A stretch of 64,000 nt of DNA, taken from an uncultured Bacteroidales bacterium. GTDB lineage: Bacteria; Bacteroidota; Bacteroidia; Bacteroidales; P3. Position numbers and translations under genes: made by a program. Shown here piece after piece: positions 1 through 8,316 of this stretch. Under the pieces are notes generated by a model. It worked only from the letters and a program-made list of their open reading frames with translations, made no database searches and was not told the origin of the DNA. Position 1 is the first letter of the stretch, and the number at the start of each line of letters is the position of its first letter. The stretch spans positions 1-64,000 of the forward strand of contig CALUNB010000001.1 in the NCBI GenBank assembly GCA_944321885.1, written 5' to 3'.

Positions 1-59
1 CAACGATTTCAAAGAACTCTTATATTATGGCGTCTCGGACGCTGCGTGATTATCCAAAA

Positions 60-98
60 TTTAACGAACTATTGATCTTATGGAAACTATTCGTTAAA
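60..98. repeat. Short inverted repeat downstream of the AsmA-like gene
   Basis: TTTAACGAA (60-68) and TTCGTTAAA (90-98) are perfect 9-base complements separated by 21 bases. The hairpin lies just past the stop codon of the minus-strand AsmA-like gene, so it may act as its terminator. No clear T-run follows it on that strand. The rest of bases 1-117 shows no gene. Confidence 0.4.
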
Positions 99-117
99 TG
101 CGTTCTTGTTCAACTCC

Positions 118-3100
118 TTAATCATCTTCGAAGCCAATCCGGAAATCCTCCTCGGTCCGGTATTCCCGCTCCGAGGTGTCCCCTATGGACTTCCCCGGCA
201 AGGAGAACTTTTCCTCTTTCGAACGCGAAATCCGCTGCTGAAGCGAATCCGCCTGCAAAAGCGAGTCGGACGGCAAAGTCCGAAAATCGGCCGAGGCAGA
301 CCCGGCATCCAATCCCGGACGAACGCCTGCACCCGGAACGGCCTCCAGCCCCGAGCCGGAATCCAGCAATCCCAAACCGGAACGGTCCAAAACGAAACCG
401 CCCTGTTCCTGAAGCCACCTCTGTTCCTCCTGCTTGCGCCGTTCTTCCTTGCGGGCCTTCTGGATGGAACGCCGCGCCCCGTATTCCCTTTCCAATTCCG
501 CCTTCATCTCCCGCCGGTGTTCCTGCAAACGGGCCTTGGCCCCTTTCTTGGCGAGGCCGAAAGCGTATTTTAGCTCCACATCCGGCAATTTCCCTTTGAT
601 TTCCAAAGGCAACATGACCCGGCTCCCCGAAGAGGAAACCACTCCGAACTCCTCTTCCCGCCCGGCTTTCATCCGTTGGCGCCTCCGCTTCCCCAACAGT
701 TCCGAAAGCTCGATATCGACCAAGTATTCCACCTGGTTGTCGAAACCATGCTTCCCGCACAAACTGAAATTGGCCACATCCGACACAATATCCATCCAAG
801 GCAGGTAGACCACCTGGTCCCGGATTTCGATTTCGTTCCGCAAATCGGCAAACCGGATTTTCTGCAAATCGTTCTCCCCGGTAAAACGGGATAGTTTCTC
901 CAAGGCCGGCAAATCTTGCAAAACCCCGTCCTGCAACGACAAATCGGCCTTCAAGACCAAACTTTCCGGCAACAAGCGTTTTTCTTCCGTCCGGTAGTCG
1001 AAAGCCAGCCCCAAATCGGCGGACAAATTGCCCGACAGGTTCTCGTGTCCGAAATTCTTCAAACCGAAATCCTCGAAAGCCTGGAAACAAGCGGCCATGT
1101 CGAGCTGCTGCAAAAGTCCCTGGAGGGAAACCTGCCAAAGCCCTGCTTGCAACCCCAGGTCCACAACCCCGTCGAAAGAGCCTTGGAAAGCTTCCGCATG
1201 CAAATCCTCCAAACGCAAACCGGAAGGCGAGACACGCAGCAAGGTCTTCAGCTTTTCCACATCGGTTTGCGGCAAACGGAAACAAGCGGCCTTCAATTCC
1301 ACATCGGCATACAAATCACCCGAAAAGGCTTTCCGCCGGAATATTTCTCCCGATTCTTCCCTTTCTTCCGCGCTTTCCTCCCGTCGAGGGCCCGAAAGGG
1401 TATCTCCTTTCGGTTCAAACCAGATTTTCAAGCTGTTCCAATCGAGGAAATCCGATTTCAAATCCGCCGTCAAATATAAATCCTGGCCGGGTATCCACAA
1501 ACAGGGAAAAAAATTCCCAATGAACAGGCGGAGGTTCATTTCCTGTCCGGGAGGAACCGATCCGGCAAGGGATTCGGCCCGTTTGCCGGAAAAAGAAAGT
1601 CCCGAAGCTGGACGGGAAGCATGCCTTGTCTCTTGGTTCGGCAACGAGCGAAGCAAAAACGTATTTGTTTTCAATGCCTTGGAATCGAAAAACAAACTCA
1701 GGCTGTCGGACTGCAAAAGCGGTTTCCCAGGCAAAGCCACCTCCACATTCCGAAGGTCCAGCCTACCCCGGGCCTCCATGCCGGAAAAATCTTCCGGTTT
1801 CCAGGAACGGACGTGCAAAGAAGGAAAACGGTTCCGGATAGCAATCTTTCCTTGGACGTCTGCCTGCAAAGAGGTTCCCGGCCAAAGCCCCAAGAAACGC
1901 TGCAAATCGGAGAGATCCAAGTCCACAACCCCTTCATAAGTCATGTCCGGCTGTTCGAATCCTTTCAAATCGAAACGCCCCTTGATGCTACCCGAAGGAA
2001 AAACGGTTTCCAAGCGGTCCAAGTGGAACCCAGCTTGGGCCAAGCCCAGCTTGCCCCCGTTGGAAAAGCTCCCAGCCATTTCGATCCCGGAAGCTTCCAC
2101 CCCGGAAGGTTCATGCTTCACTTTTCCTTTGGAATAATGGAAACGGGTTGAAAATGAAAGCGGACTACGGGTATAATCCCCCTCTATCTCCATATCGAAG
2201 CTCAAATTGCCCCTTATCTTATAATCGACCAAAGGTTCCCGCGCCTCCGCCGGTAGCAAGCCCAACAAATCTTCCACCCGCAGGGATTTACCCTGGAAAC
2301 GGAATTTCAAGAAAGGAGCTTTCCGCTGGTAATGGACACGGCCTTGGGTCGAAAAACGGGAATTTCCCAAACCGACAAGACCTTTTTCAAGTACAAATTC
2401 CCTGGTTTCCTGATTATTGACAAATTGCAATTCAATGTTGGCCTTTTGCTTTCCCAAAAACACGAAACCTCCGGCTTTCATCGAGTGCACATCGATGTTC
2501 CCTTTCAACGCAAAAGCCTGGCCTCTCTCGTAAAGTTCGCCCCGGGCGGACACATTACGGAAAAGCACTTGGAAATCGTGCCGGGCAGGCAAATCCCGGA
2601 AGCGGACCAAGGTATTGCGCAACACAATACGGCGGAGATGGAAACGAAGTGGACGTTCAGGATTACTTATTTTTTTCCAAATCAAATAATTATAAACACC
2701 TTCCCCATAATGTTTCAAATTGAAATCCCCACCGGAGACCACAATTTCCCGGACTACGTATTGCTTGTGGTACAAGTCCTTCAAACTGAAGCTGAAAGAA
2801 AGGCTCTCGGCCTGGAAAAGAATCTCCTCGTCTTCCGTCTCGGTCCCGTAAGAACTCACCCCCTTGAAGGAAACCGAAATCATGGGCCAAGGGTTCCAAA
2901 GACCGATTTTGACATCTTGGGTGGCGATAGGTGTTTTTAGGTATGTATTTATCTCATCAACAAATAATTGCTTTATCTCGTCCCTTTTTATGAACAAGTA
3001 GGCGCCCAACAAAAGACTTGCCAAGAGAAAGACGAGAAAAAGCCAAAGGAAAATCTTGGATAGAAGCGACTTGCGTTTCACATGCCGCTTTTTCCCTTCC

Positions 3101-3207
3101 CTTCCGGAGTATTTTCCCGGCCCGGAAGTGACAGGACGAGACGCTCCGGTTTCCTTGACCGGTTTCCTCCCGAAAACGGCTTCCGTGATAAGCATTTCCT
3201 CGTCCAT
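118..3207 (-). CDS. AsmA-like membrane-anchored envelope protein
   Basis: A 1029-residue protein. A basic cytoplasmic N-terminus (rich in K and R, including GKYSGREGKKRHVKRK) is followed by one transmembrane helix at about residues 48-66 (IFLWLFLVFLLASLLLGAY). A very long beta-rich periplasmic region comes next and matches the AsmA/TamB-like pattern: alternating hydrophobic strands, repeated GxxxLD/DLxL turns, and an N-terminal block on inhibiting or storing lipid-like molecules typical of AsmA (TPIATQDVKIGLWNPWP). The C-terminus is charged and predicted coiled-coil, rich in E, R, K and Q. AsmA-family proteins bridge the inner and outer membranes and are implicated in phospholipid transport or outer-membrane homeostasis; that role is inferred here. 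An ATG at 3207 was chosen because the longer open frame adds 28 residues with no family resemblance before the charged N-terminus. Specific subfamily unknown. Confidence 0.75.
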   Translation of the reverse strand: MDEEMLITEAVFGRKPVKETGASRPVTSGPGKYSGREGKKRHVKRKSLLSKIFLWLFLVFLLASLLLGAYLFIKRDEIKQLFVDEINTYLKTPIATQDVKIGLWNPWPMISVSFKGVSSYGTETEDEEILFQAESLSFSFSLKDLYHKQYVVREIVVSGGDFNLKHYGEGVYNYLIWKKISNPERPLRFHLRRIVLRNTLVRFRDLPARHDFQVLFRNVSARGELYERGQAFALKGNIDVHSMKAGGFVFLGKQKANIELQFVNNQETREFVLEKGLVGLGNSRFSTQGRVHYQRKAPFLKFRFQGKSLRVEDLLGLLPAEAREPLVDYKIRGNLSFDMEIEGDYTRSPLSFSTRFHYSKGKVKHEPSGVEASGIEMAGSFSNGGKLGLAQAGFHLDRLETVFPSGSIKGRFDLKGFEQPDMTYEGVVDLDLSDLQRFLGLWPGTSLQADVQGKIAIRNRFPSLHVRSWKPEDFSGMEARGRLDLRNVEVALPGKPLLQSDSLSLFFDSKALKTNTFLLRSLPNQETRHASRPASGLSFSGKRAESLAGSVPPGQEMNLRLFIGNFFPCLWIPGQDLYLTADLKSDFLDWNSLKIWFEPKGDTLSGPRREESAEEREESGEIFRRKAFSGDLYADVELKAACFRLPQTDVEKLKTLLRVSPSGLRLEDLHAEAFQGSFDGVVDLGLQAGLWQVSLQGLLQQLDMAACFQAFEDFGLKNFGHENLSGNLSADLGLAFDYRTEEKRLLPESLVLKADLSLQDGVLQDLPALEKLSRFTGENDLQKIRFADLRNEIEIRDQVVYLPWMDIVSDVANFSLCGKHGFDNQVEYLVDIELSELLGKRRRQRMKAGREEEFGVVSSSGSRVMLPLEIKGKLPDVELKYAFGLAKKGAKARLQEHRREMKAELEREYGARRSIQKARKEERRKQEEQRWLQEQGGFVLDRSGLGLLDSGSGLEAVPGAGVRPGLDAGSASADFRTLPSDSLLQADSLQQRISRSKEEKFSLPGKSIGDTSEREYRTEEDFRIGFEDD

Positions 3208-3583
3208 GGTGATTTCAAACTTTTTTGAACCTATGAAGATATGAAAAATCTTGTTTGGAACGCGAATCCGATGGCAAAATGCCAAACACACAGCTTCACG
3301 CTATATTCCACACGCAAGGGAAAGGAGTGCATCCATACAAAAGATGTGCCAGAACGGGCAATCTGCGTTTTCCGCATTTTCCCCGTTTTGGCACACTGCA
3401 AAGATTTGGAAGATGTCTCAAAATTTCCCAATCCCGAAATCCAGGAAGAGGTTTCAAATCCTCCCTTCGCTTTCCGCCTGGAACGACCCGGGAACAAGCA
3501 TTTTGAGCTTTCCAAACAAACGAGCTTTTCAAATCAAAAAGCCGGGAATCCGTTTGGAATGGCATCAAAACAGCCCGGATGCC
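3208..3583. other. Intergenic region between two minus-strand genes
   Basis: 376 bases with no supportable gene. It holds the leader of the AsmA-like gene, the region downstream of the pseudouridine synthase gene, and the hairpin at 3346-3394. No clean TTTG-N19-TAnnTTTG promoter was found. Confidence 0.6.
3346..3394. repeat. Long intergenic hairpin
   Basis: GTGCCAGAACGGG (3346-3358) and CCCGTTTTGGCAC (3382-3394) pair at 12 of 13 positions. Inside the loop a second short stem, TGCG/CGCA, could extend the structure. It lies about 140 bases upstream of the AsmA-like start. It could be a terminator for the pseudouridine synthase transcript, an operator or a leader structure. Nothing in the sequence decides between these. 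Confidence 0.45.
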
Positions 3584-5749
3584 TTAAAATTCCTCGGATC
3601 CTTTCTTGGAACCTTCTTCCTCGCCACCTTCGGCTTCGGTTTCCAAAGACTCATCCCCGGAATCCTCACCGGCCTCGTCATTGTCCTCATCTTCCGTTAC
3701 ATCGGATTCGTCCGCTCCGGAAACTTCTTCCTCTTCGGCTTCGGATTCGTCCGCTTCAACGTCCGCACCATCCTCTTCTTCATCCCCCTCTTCTACTTCG
3801 ATTTCACGGATTTCCTTTCCGGGCATCTCCGTTTCCTCGTCCTTCCCGTCGAAATCCTCATCCTCCATGTCGGCCAACAAGGATTCGAGGTCCAGATGTT
3901 CCTCGCCGTTCGTCTCCCACTCATCCTCGCTTGCCCCATGGCGCTTTTTCCGGGTTCTTTCTTTAACCGGAGCCTCCTCGATGGCCTCTGCTTCGGCCAA
4001 TTGTTCCGGCGTGAAAGGCGAAACGTGCTTGGGTTCCGCCTTGTAGCGGACACCTTCCCCCTTGCCTACATTCATCCGCAAGAAGCCGACTTCCTTCTCA
4101 CTCAGGAACCTCCATTCACCTCGCGACAAACCTTTCTTGGTCAACTCGGCAAACAGGACCCGGTCAAGCTTCACCACTTCATAGCCGAAATGTTCGAAAA
4201 TACGCCTTACGATACGGTTCTTGCCTGAATGCAACTGGACCCCGATTTCCTTGCGGTTCCCGTTTTCGACATAAGCGATTTCGTCCACTTCCACCAAGCC
4301 GTCTTCCAAATACACGCCCTTGGCGATTTCCTGCATATCCTTATGGCTCAGAGGTTGTTCCAAGGTTACATGGTAGATTTTCCTGGCCCCGTGCGAAGGA
4401 TGGGTCAGTTTTTTTGCCAAATCCCCGTCGTTGGTGAACAAGAGGACCCCGGTCGTGTTCCGGTCCAAGCGGCCCACCGGGTAAATCCTTTCGGAGCAGG
4501 CACCCCGCAACAGATCCATCACGGTCTTCCGGTCTTCGGGGTCGTCAGCGGTCGTGATATAGCCTTTGGGCTTGTTCATCAACAAATAAACCTTCTTTTC
4601 GGCTTTCAAGGTCTGCCCGGCGAACTGCACTTTGTCATCCGGACCGACCAAGGTTCCCATGGCGGTACAGATTTCCCCGTTCACCGTAATCACCCCGCTG
4701 GCAATCATCTCGTCGGCTTCCCGGCGCGAGCAAACACCGGCATTGGCGATATATTTGTTGAGCCGGATATAGCCTTCGGCCTTCTTCTTGTCGTTTTCGG
4801 CATGCCGTTCGGCATTGTGGTTCATTTCAGCCTTGCTCCGGGAAAAACGGGCTTCACGACCCCGGCTGTCCCGGTCGGAACGGTCACGGAAAGGATTCCT
4901 TTCCCGGGGGAACCGGCCCCCGCGTTCCTCACGGCCATCACGCGAAAAGCGGTCCCGGCCGCCAAAACGGTCCCGGCCAAAAGACGGACGGCGTTCATCA
5001 CGCCCGAAACCCGGACGGGAAGGACGGGAAAAACGATTGGGCCGCTCTTCATCCCGGGAAAAACGGGTTTCCCGCCTTTCCATGGCATCCCGGCTAAACT
5101 CGGCATCGCGCCGGAATGTCTGGGAACCTCTCGAAAACGAGCCACCTCTACGTTCGCGGAAACCGCCTTCCGAATCCCGGCGTCCGAAACGGCCTCCCCT
5201 CTCGGAATCTTCAAACCGGTCGCGACGAGGGAAACGGTCCCTATCTTGGAAACCCTCCCTATCTTGGAAGCGGTCACGGTTGCCGAAACCTTCGCCAAAG
5301 CGTCCCCGTTCTTGGGAACGGCCTCTATCTTCCCTATCTTGAAAACGATTGCGTTCTTGGAAACGGTCGCGCTCGCCGAAACCTCCACGGTCCCCGAAAC
5401 GGGATTGACGGTCTTGGCCGAAAGACTCCCTGCGGTATTCCCGTCCGGAATCCTGGAAACGCCTGCCGCCACCAAAACGGGAATCTTCCCCGAAACGGGA
5501 AGCGGAATCCCGGCGTTCGCGGTTTTCACGGAAATTTTCCCTTTCCCGGAAACCACCCGACCTTTCGGAACGGTACGCTCCCGCCCGGCCTTCGGACTCT
5601 TCGTCCCAATCGCCGGACACAAACGGATTTTTCCTAGGTCCTTGTCTGAAATTGTCTCGATTTTCCCAAGCCGAAGAACGACGGCCTGAGCCTTGCCTGT
5701 CATCACCCCGTCCTCTTCTTTCCCGGGGATTGTAAGAATTGTATTCCAT
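3584..5749 (-). CDS. RsuA/RluB-type pseudouridine synthase with long disordered flanks
   Basis: 721 residues. The enzymatic core sits at about residues 310-550. It begins with an S4 RNA-binding domain (IRLNKYIANAGVCSRREADE) and continues into the RsuA/RluB catalytic domain, with the catalytic aspartate in GRLDRNTTG and the later KNRIVRRIFEHFGYEV motif. The family isomerises uridine to pseudouridine in rRNA. The core is preceded by roughly 300 residues of Arg/Gly/Phe/Asp-rich low complexity built from RFxDR/FxERxRF-like units. It is followed by about 150 strongly acidic residues (runs of E and D). Both tails are predicted disordered, one basic and one acidic. The ATG at 5749 was chosen because an exact Bacteroidota promoter lies about 75 bases upstream, inside the longer open frame. 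RluB versus RluE/RluF specificity cannot be read from sequence. Confidence 0.85.
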   Translation of the reverse strand: MEYNSYNPRERRGRGDDRQGSGRRSSAWENRDNFRQGPRKNPFVSGDWDEESEGRAGAYRSERSGGFRERENFRENRERRDSASRFGEDSRFGGGRRFQDSGREYRRESFGQDRQSRFGDRGGFGERDRFQERNRFQDREDRGRSQERGRFGEGFGNRDRFQDREGFQDRDRFPRRDRFEDSERGGRFGRRDSEGGFRERRGGSFSRGSQTFRRDAEFSRDAMERRETRFSRDEERPNRFSRPSRPGFGRDERRPSFGRDRFGGRDRFSRDGREERGGRFPRERNPFRDRSDRDSRGREARFSRSKAEMNHNAERHAENDKKKAEGYIRLNKYIANAGVCSRREADEMIASGVITVNGEICTAMGTLVGPDDKVQFAGQTLKAEKKVYLLMNKPKGYITTADDPEDRKTVMDLLRGACSERIYPVGRLDRNTTGVLLFTNDGDLAKKLTHPSHGARKIYHVTLEQPLSHKDMQEIAKGVYLEDGLVEVDEIAYVENGNRKEIGVQLHSGKNRIVRRIFEHFGYEVVKLDRVLFAELTKKGLSRGEWRFLSEKEVGFLRMNVGKGEGVRYKAEPKHVSPFTPEQLAEAEAIEEAPVKERTRKKRHGASEDEWETNGEEHLDLESLLADMEDEDFDGKDEETEMPGKEIREIEVEEGDEEEDGADVEADESEAEEEEVSGADESDVTEDEDNDEAGEDSGDESLETEAEGGEEEGSKKGSEEF

Positions 5750-6219
5750 TTTTATTGAACTGTTAATACCACCAGGCGAAACCTCTCGTTTGGCCTGAGG
5801 GAAAAAATTTGCACGAAAATTTTGCAAAAGTACATAAAGTCGGGCGCAATGCAAAATGGGGGCGGCTGAACCTGCCGTTTTTGACACCTCCCGAACTACA
5901 GTTTTCTTTAGCCCTCTCTTCTACCTTCTTGCAATCTTGAAGCAGACAAGCCTTCGACCCAGTACTCTCGTCCATTAACTATTTTTAAGACAATCCGCTA
6001 TGGCGGAAATCCGATTTTTCCTACTTTTGTCCCGTTGGGTCGTCCCCAAAATCGACGATTGCTAATGCGGAGTGCCTGAACGGGTGAGTCCGAGGCTCGA
6101 AAAACAGTTTAAAACGAGTGTAGAGCCGAAACCCACCTTGCCTGAGTTCTTCCGGGGTGCAGCCTCTTTGGCTTCGCCCCGACTACCCGTTACCACACAC
6201 CGCCTCAAAATCCTGTGCC
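5750..6219. other. Divergent intergenic region upstream of the Rpn-family gene
   Basis: 470 bases with no supportable gene. The left part carries the promoter of the minus-strand pseudouridine synthase gene. A TACTTTTG (-7 type) box on the plus strand lies at 6022-6029 without a good -33 partner. If used, it would give the Rpn-family gene a leader of about 185 bases. The stretch 6030-6219 is moderately C-rich, like the gene that follows. Confidence 0.5.
5825..5855 (-). promoter_or_regulatory. Bacteroidota-type promoter of the pseudouridine synthase gene
   Basis: On the minus strand the sequence reads TTTG (5852-5855), exactly 19 bases, then TACTTTTG (5825-5832). This is the textbook -33/-7 pair of the Bacteroidota primary sigma factor. 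It lies about 75 bases before the ATG at 5749 and supports that start. Confidence 0.8.
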
Positions 6220-7179
6220 ATGACCAAGGAATCCGACTGCTACATCCGCTTCGACTGGGCCATCAAGCGCCTCCTGCGCCAAAAGGCCAACTTCGCCGTC
6301 CTCGAAGGCTTCCTCACCGTCCTGCTGGACGAGCCCATCCGCATCCTCGAAATCCTCGAAAGCGAAAGCAACCGCGACGACAAGGACGACAAGTCCAACC
6401 GCGTCGACATCAAGGCCCGCAACAGCAAGGACCAAATCGTCCTTATCGAAATCCAGAACAACCGAGAGCGCTACTACCTCGAACGCATCCTCTACGGCGT
6501 CTCCAAGGCCGTCACCGAGCACATCGGACGCGGGGAGGGCTACGACCACGTCAAGAAGGTCTACTCCATCAGCATCCTCTACTTCGACCTCGGTCAGGGC
6601 GAGGACTACCTCTACCACGGACGCACCGACTTCATCGGGGTCCACACCCACGACCACCTGAAGATTACCGTCCGCGACAAGGACGCCATCCTCCCCTACC
6701 TGCCCGCTGACGTCTTTCCCGAATACTACCTGATCCGCGTCAACGAGTTCGACAAGGTCGCCGTGACCCCCCTGGAGGAATGGATCGAGTACCTCAAGTA
6801 CGGCAAAATCAAGGAGGACACCACCGCCCCGGGCCTGGATGCGGTCCGCGAGCACCTGCAATACTTCTCCCTGGACAAGGCCGAGCAGAAGGCCTACGAC
6901 CGCTATTGCGAGAACCTCCGCATCGAGAACGATGTCATGACCACCGCCCGGCAGGACGGCTGGCAGGAAGGTTGGGAACAAGGAAAGGATGCCGGCTTGC
7001 TGGAAGGACATGAAAAAGGTTTACAAGAAGGCCATGAAAAAGGGCTACAAGAGGGTCACGAGAAAGGATTGCAGGAAGCAACCTTGGCCATGGCGCGGAA
7101 ACTGAAAGCCTCCGGAATGCCCCTTTCTCAAATTGCGGAAATCACCGGGCTGGAGGAATCGCAAATAGAAACTTTATAA
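6220..7179 (+). CDS. Rpn-family PD-(D/E)XK nuclease (putative transposase/recombination-promoting nuclease)
   Basis: 319 residues. The N-terminal part carries the PD-(D/E)XK nuclease signature: an aspartate in RVDIKARN followed about 15 residues later by IEIQ (ExQ-type acid/glutamine pair). This is typical of the Rpn/T_den_put_tspse family. Helices follow, then a C-terminal tail with exact 8-residue repeats of EGHEKGLQ (7006-7077). It ends in a small helix-turn-helix-like segment (GMPLSQIAEITGLEESQIE). Rpn proteins cut DNA and some work as phage-defence toxins. In those, a separately translated C-terminal piece acts as the antitoxin. An in-frame ATG at 6937 could start such a piece here. The ATG at 6220 fits the start of homology (MTKESDCYIRFDW). 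Codons are strikingly C-ending compared with its neighbours, which suggests horizontal acquisition. Confidence 0.8.
   Translation: MTKESDCYIRFDWAIKRLLRQKANFAVLEGFLTVLLDEPIRILEILESESNRDDKDDKSNRVDIKARNSKDQIVLIEIQNNRERYYLERILYGVSKAVTEHIGRGEGYDHVKKVYSISILYFDLGQGEDYLYHGRTDFIGVHTHDHLKITVRDKDAILPYLPADVFPEYYLIRVNEFDKVAVTPLEEWIEYLKYGKIKEDTTAPGLDAVREHLQYFSLDKAEQKAYDRYCENLRIENDVMTTARQDGWQEGWEQGKDAGLLEGHEKGLQEGHEKGLQEGHEKGLQEATLAMARKLKASGMPLSQIAEITGLEESQIETL
7006..7077 (+). repeat. Three 24-bp coding repeats in the Rpn tail
   Basis: Three consecutive 24-base units encode EGHEKGLQ-type octapeptides, which can also be read as alternating 4-residue units. The DNA copies differ at synonymous positions (for example ggtttacaa, gggctacaa and ggattgcag), so they are not fresh slippage products. 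Variable short repeats in the tail are a known trait of this nuclease family. Confidence 0.85.
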
Positions 7180-7216
7180 TAAACAGCAAAAGAACCAACA
7201 CGACAAAAGAATAAAA

Positions 7217-8161
7217 ATGAACCGTATTTGTGAATTGTTCGGAATCCGGTACCCCATCGTAGCCGGAGGTATGATTTGGTGCAGCGGCTGGAGGTTAGCC
7301 TCCGCCGTAAGCAATTGTGGCGGATTAGGCCTGCTTGGAGCCGGTTCCATGCACCCCGAAACCCTGCGGGAACATATCCGCAAATGCAAGGAAGCCACGG
7401 ACCAGCCTTTCGGGGTCAACCTTCCTCTCCTATATCCTGAAATGGACGCCATCACGAAAATCATCGTCGAGGAAAAAGTCCAAATTGTTTTCAGCTCGGC
7501 GGGGAACCCCAAGGCATGGACCCCGTTCTTCCATGACCACGGTATCAAGGTGGCCCATGTGGTGGCTTCCACCAAGTTCGCCCGCAAATGCGAGGAAGCC
7601 GGGGTGGATGCCATCGTAGCCGAAGGCTTCGAAGCCGGCGGCCATAACGGCAAGGAAGAAACGACCACGATGTGCCTGATTCCGGAAGTACGCCAAAGCA
7701 CCACCCTCCCGCTCATGGCCGCCGGAGGCATCGGCAGCGGAGCTGCGATGCTGGCATCCATGGTCTTGGGTGCCGAAGGAGTCCAAATCGGGACCCGGTT
7801 CGCCCTGACAGAAGAAAGCTCGGCCAGCCCGGCCTTCAAGGAATTCTGCACCCGGCTCAACGAAGGAGACACGCTCCTGATGCTGAAGAAAACCGGCCCC
7901 ACCCGCTTAGCCCGCAACCGGTTCTTCGAACAAGTGCAGGAAGCCGAAGACCGGGGAGCCAGCAAGGAAGAAATCGCCGCCCTTTTAGGCCGGGGTCGCG
8001 CCAAGAAAGGCATCTTTGAAGGCGATTTGGAAAACGGGGAACTGGAAATCGGCCAAAACGTATCCCAATTCAAGCAAATCCTGCCGGTGAAGACCGTCAT
8101 GGAGAGCCTGGTTGCCGAATACAAGCAGGCCGCCGCCGGAATCGCCCCGTTGATGGAATAA
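7217..8161 (+). CDS. FMN-dependent nitronate monooxygenase / FabK-like oxidoreductase
   Basis: 314 residues forming a TIM-barrel FMN enzyme. Seen: the N-terminal RYPIVAGGMIWC strand, the family motif EGFEAGGHNG with its conserved histidine at about residue 143, and the FMN phosphate-binding strands MAAGGIGSGAAM and LGAEGVQIGTRF. The superfamily covers nitronate monooxygenases and the enoyl-ACP reductase FabK. The sequence here does not decide between them. It lies 37 bases after the Rpn-family gene and 155 bases before an acyl-CoA synthetase gene on the same strand. That makes a role in fatty-acid or lipid metabolism plausible, but this is an inference from context. Confidence 0.8.
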   Translation: MNRICELFGIRYPIVAGGMIWCSGWRLASAVSNCGGLGLLGAGSMHPETLREHIRKCKEATDQPFGVNLPLLYPEMDAITKIIVEEKVQIVFSSAGNPKAWTPFFHDHGIKVAHVVASTKFARKCEEAGVDAIVAEGFEAGGHNGKEETTTMCLIPEVRQSTTLPLMAAGGIGSGAAMLASMVLGAEGVQIGTRFALTEESSASPAFKEFCTRLNEGDTLLMLKKTGPTRLARNRFFEQVQEAEDRGASKEEIAALLGRGRAKKGIFEGDLENGELEIGQNVSQFKQILPVKTVMESLVAEYKQAAAGIAPLME

Positions 8162-8287
8162 CAGAAATACCGGGACTCCTGCCTCCGGAATCCCCCGGAA
8201 TCAAAAAGTTGGCCCCATCCGGGTTCCCTCTCCCGTGCCGGACAACGAGCAGTCCGTGGAGAAAATGGAAAAAAGGCCCGGAAATCG

Positions 8288-8295
8288 TATATTCG
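8288..8295 (+). promoter_or_regulatory. Possible -7 box upstream of the acyl-CoA synthetase gene
   Basis: TATATTCG followed by CAGCC lies 21 bases before the ATG at 8317. The same pattern with one change (TATCTTCGCAGCC) occurs at about 20958, upstream of another gene. No convincing -33 element is visible in either place. Confidence 0.35.
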
Positions 8296-8316
8296 CAGCC
8301 CGACAACACAACGCTT

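Noticed and set aside
122-1285. 387-codon minus-strand frame inside the AsmA-like gene
   Set aside because: Same strand, different frame, strongly biased to Gly, Arg and Phe; a shadow of the real gene.
6183-6205. Shared repeat with the cdaA/ychF hairpin at 39400
   Set aside because: About 18 of 23 bases agree but the flanks do not; chance cannot be excluded.
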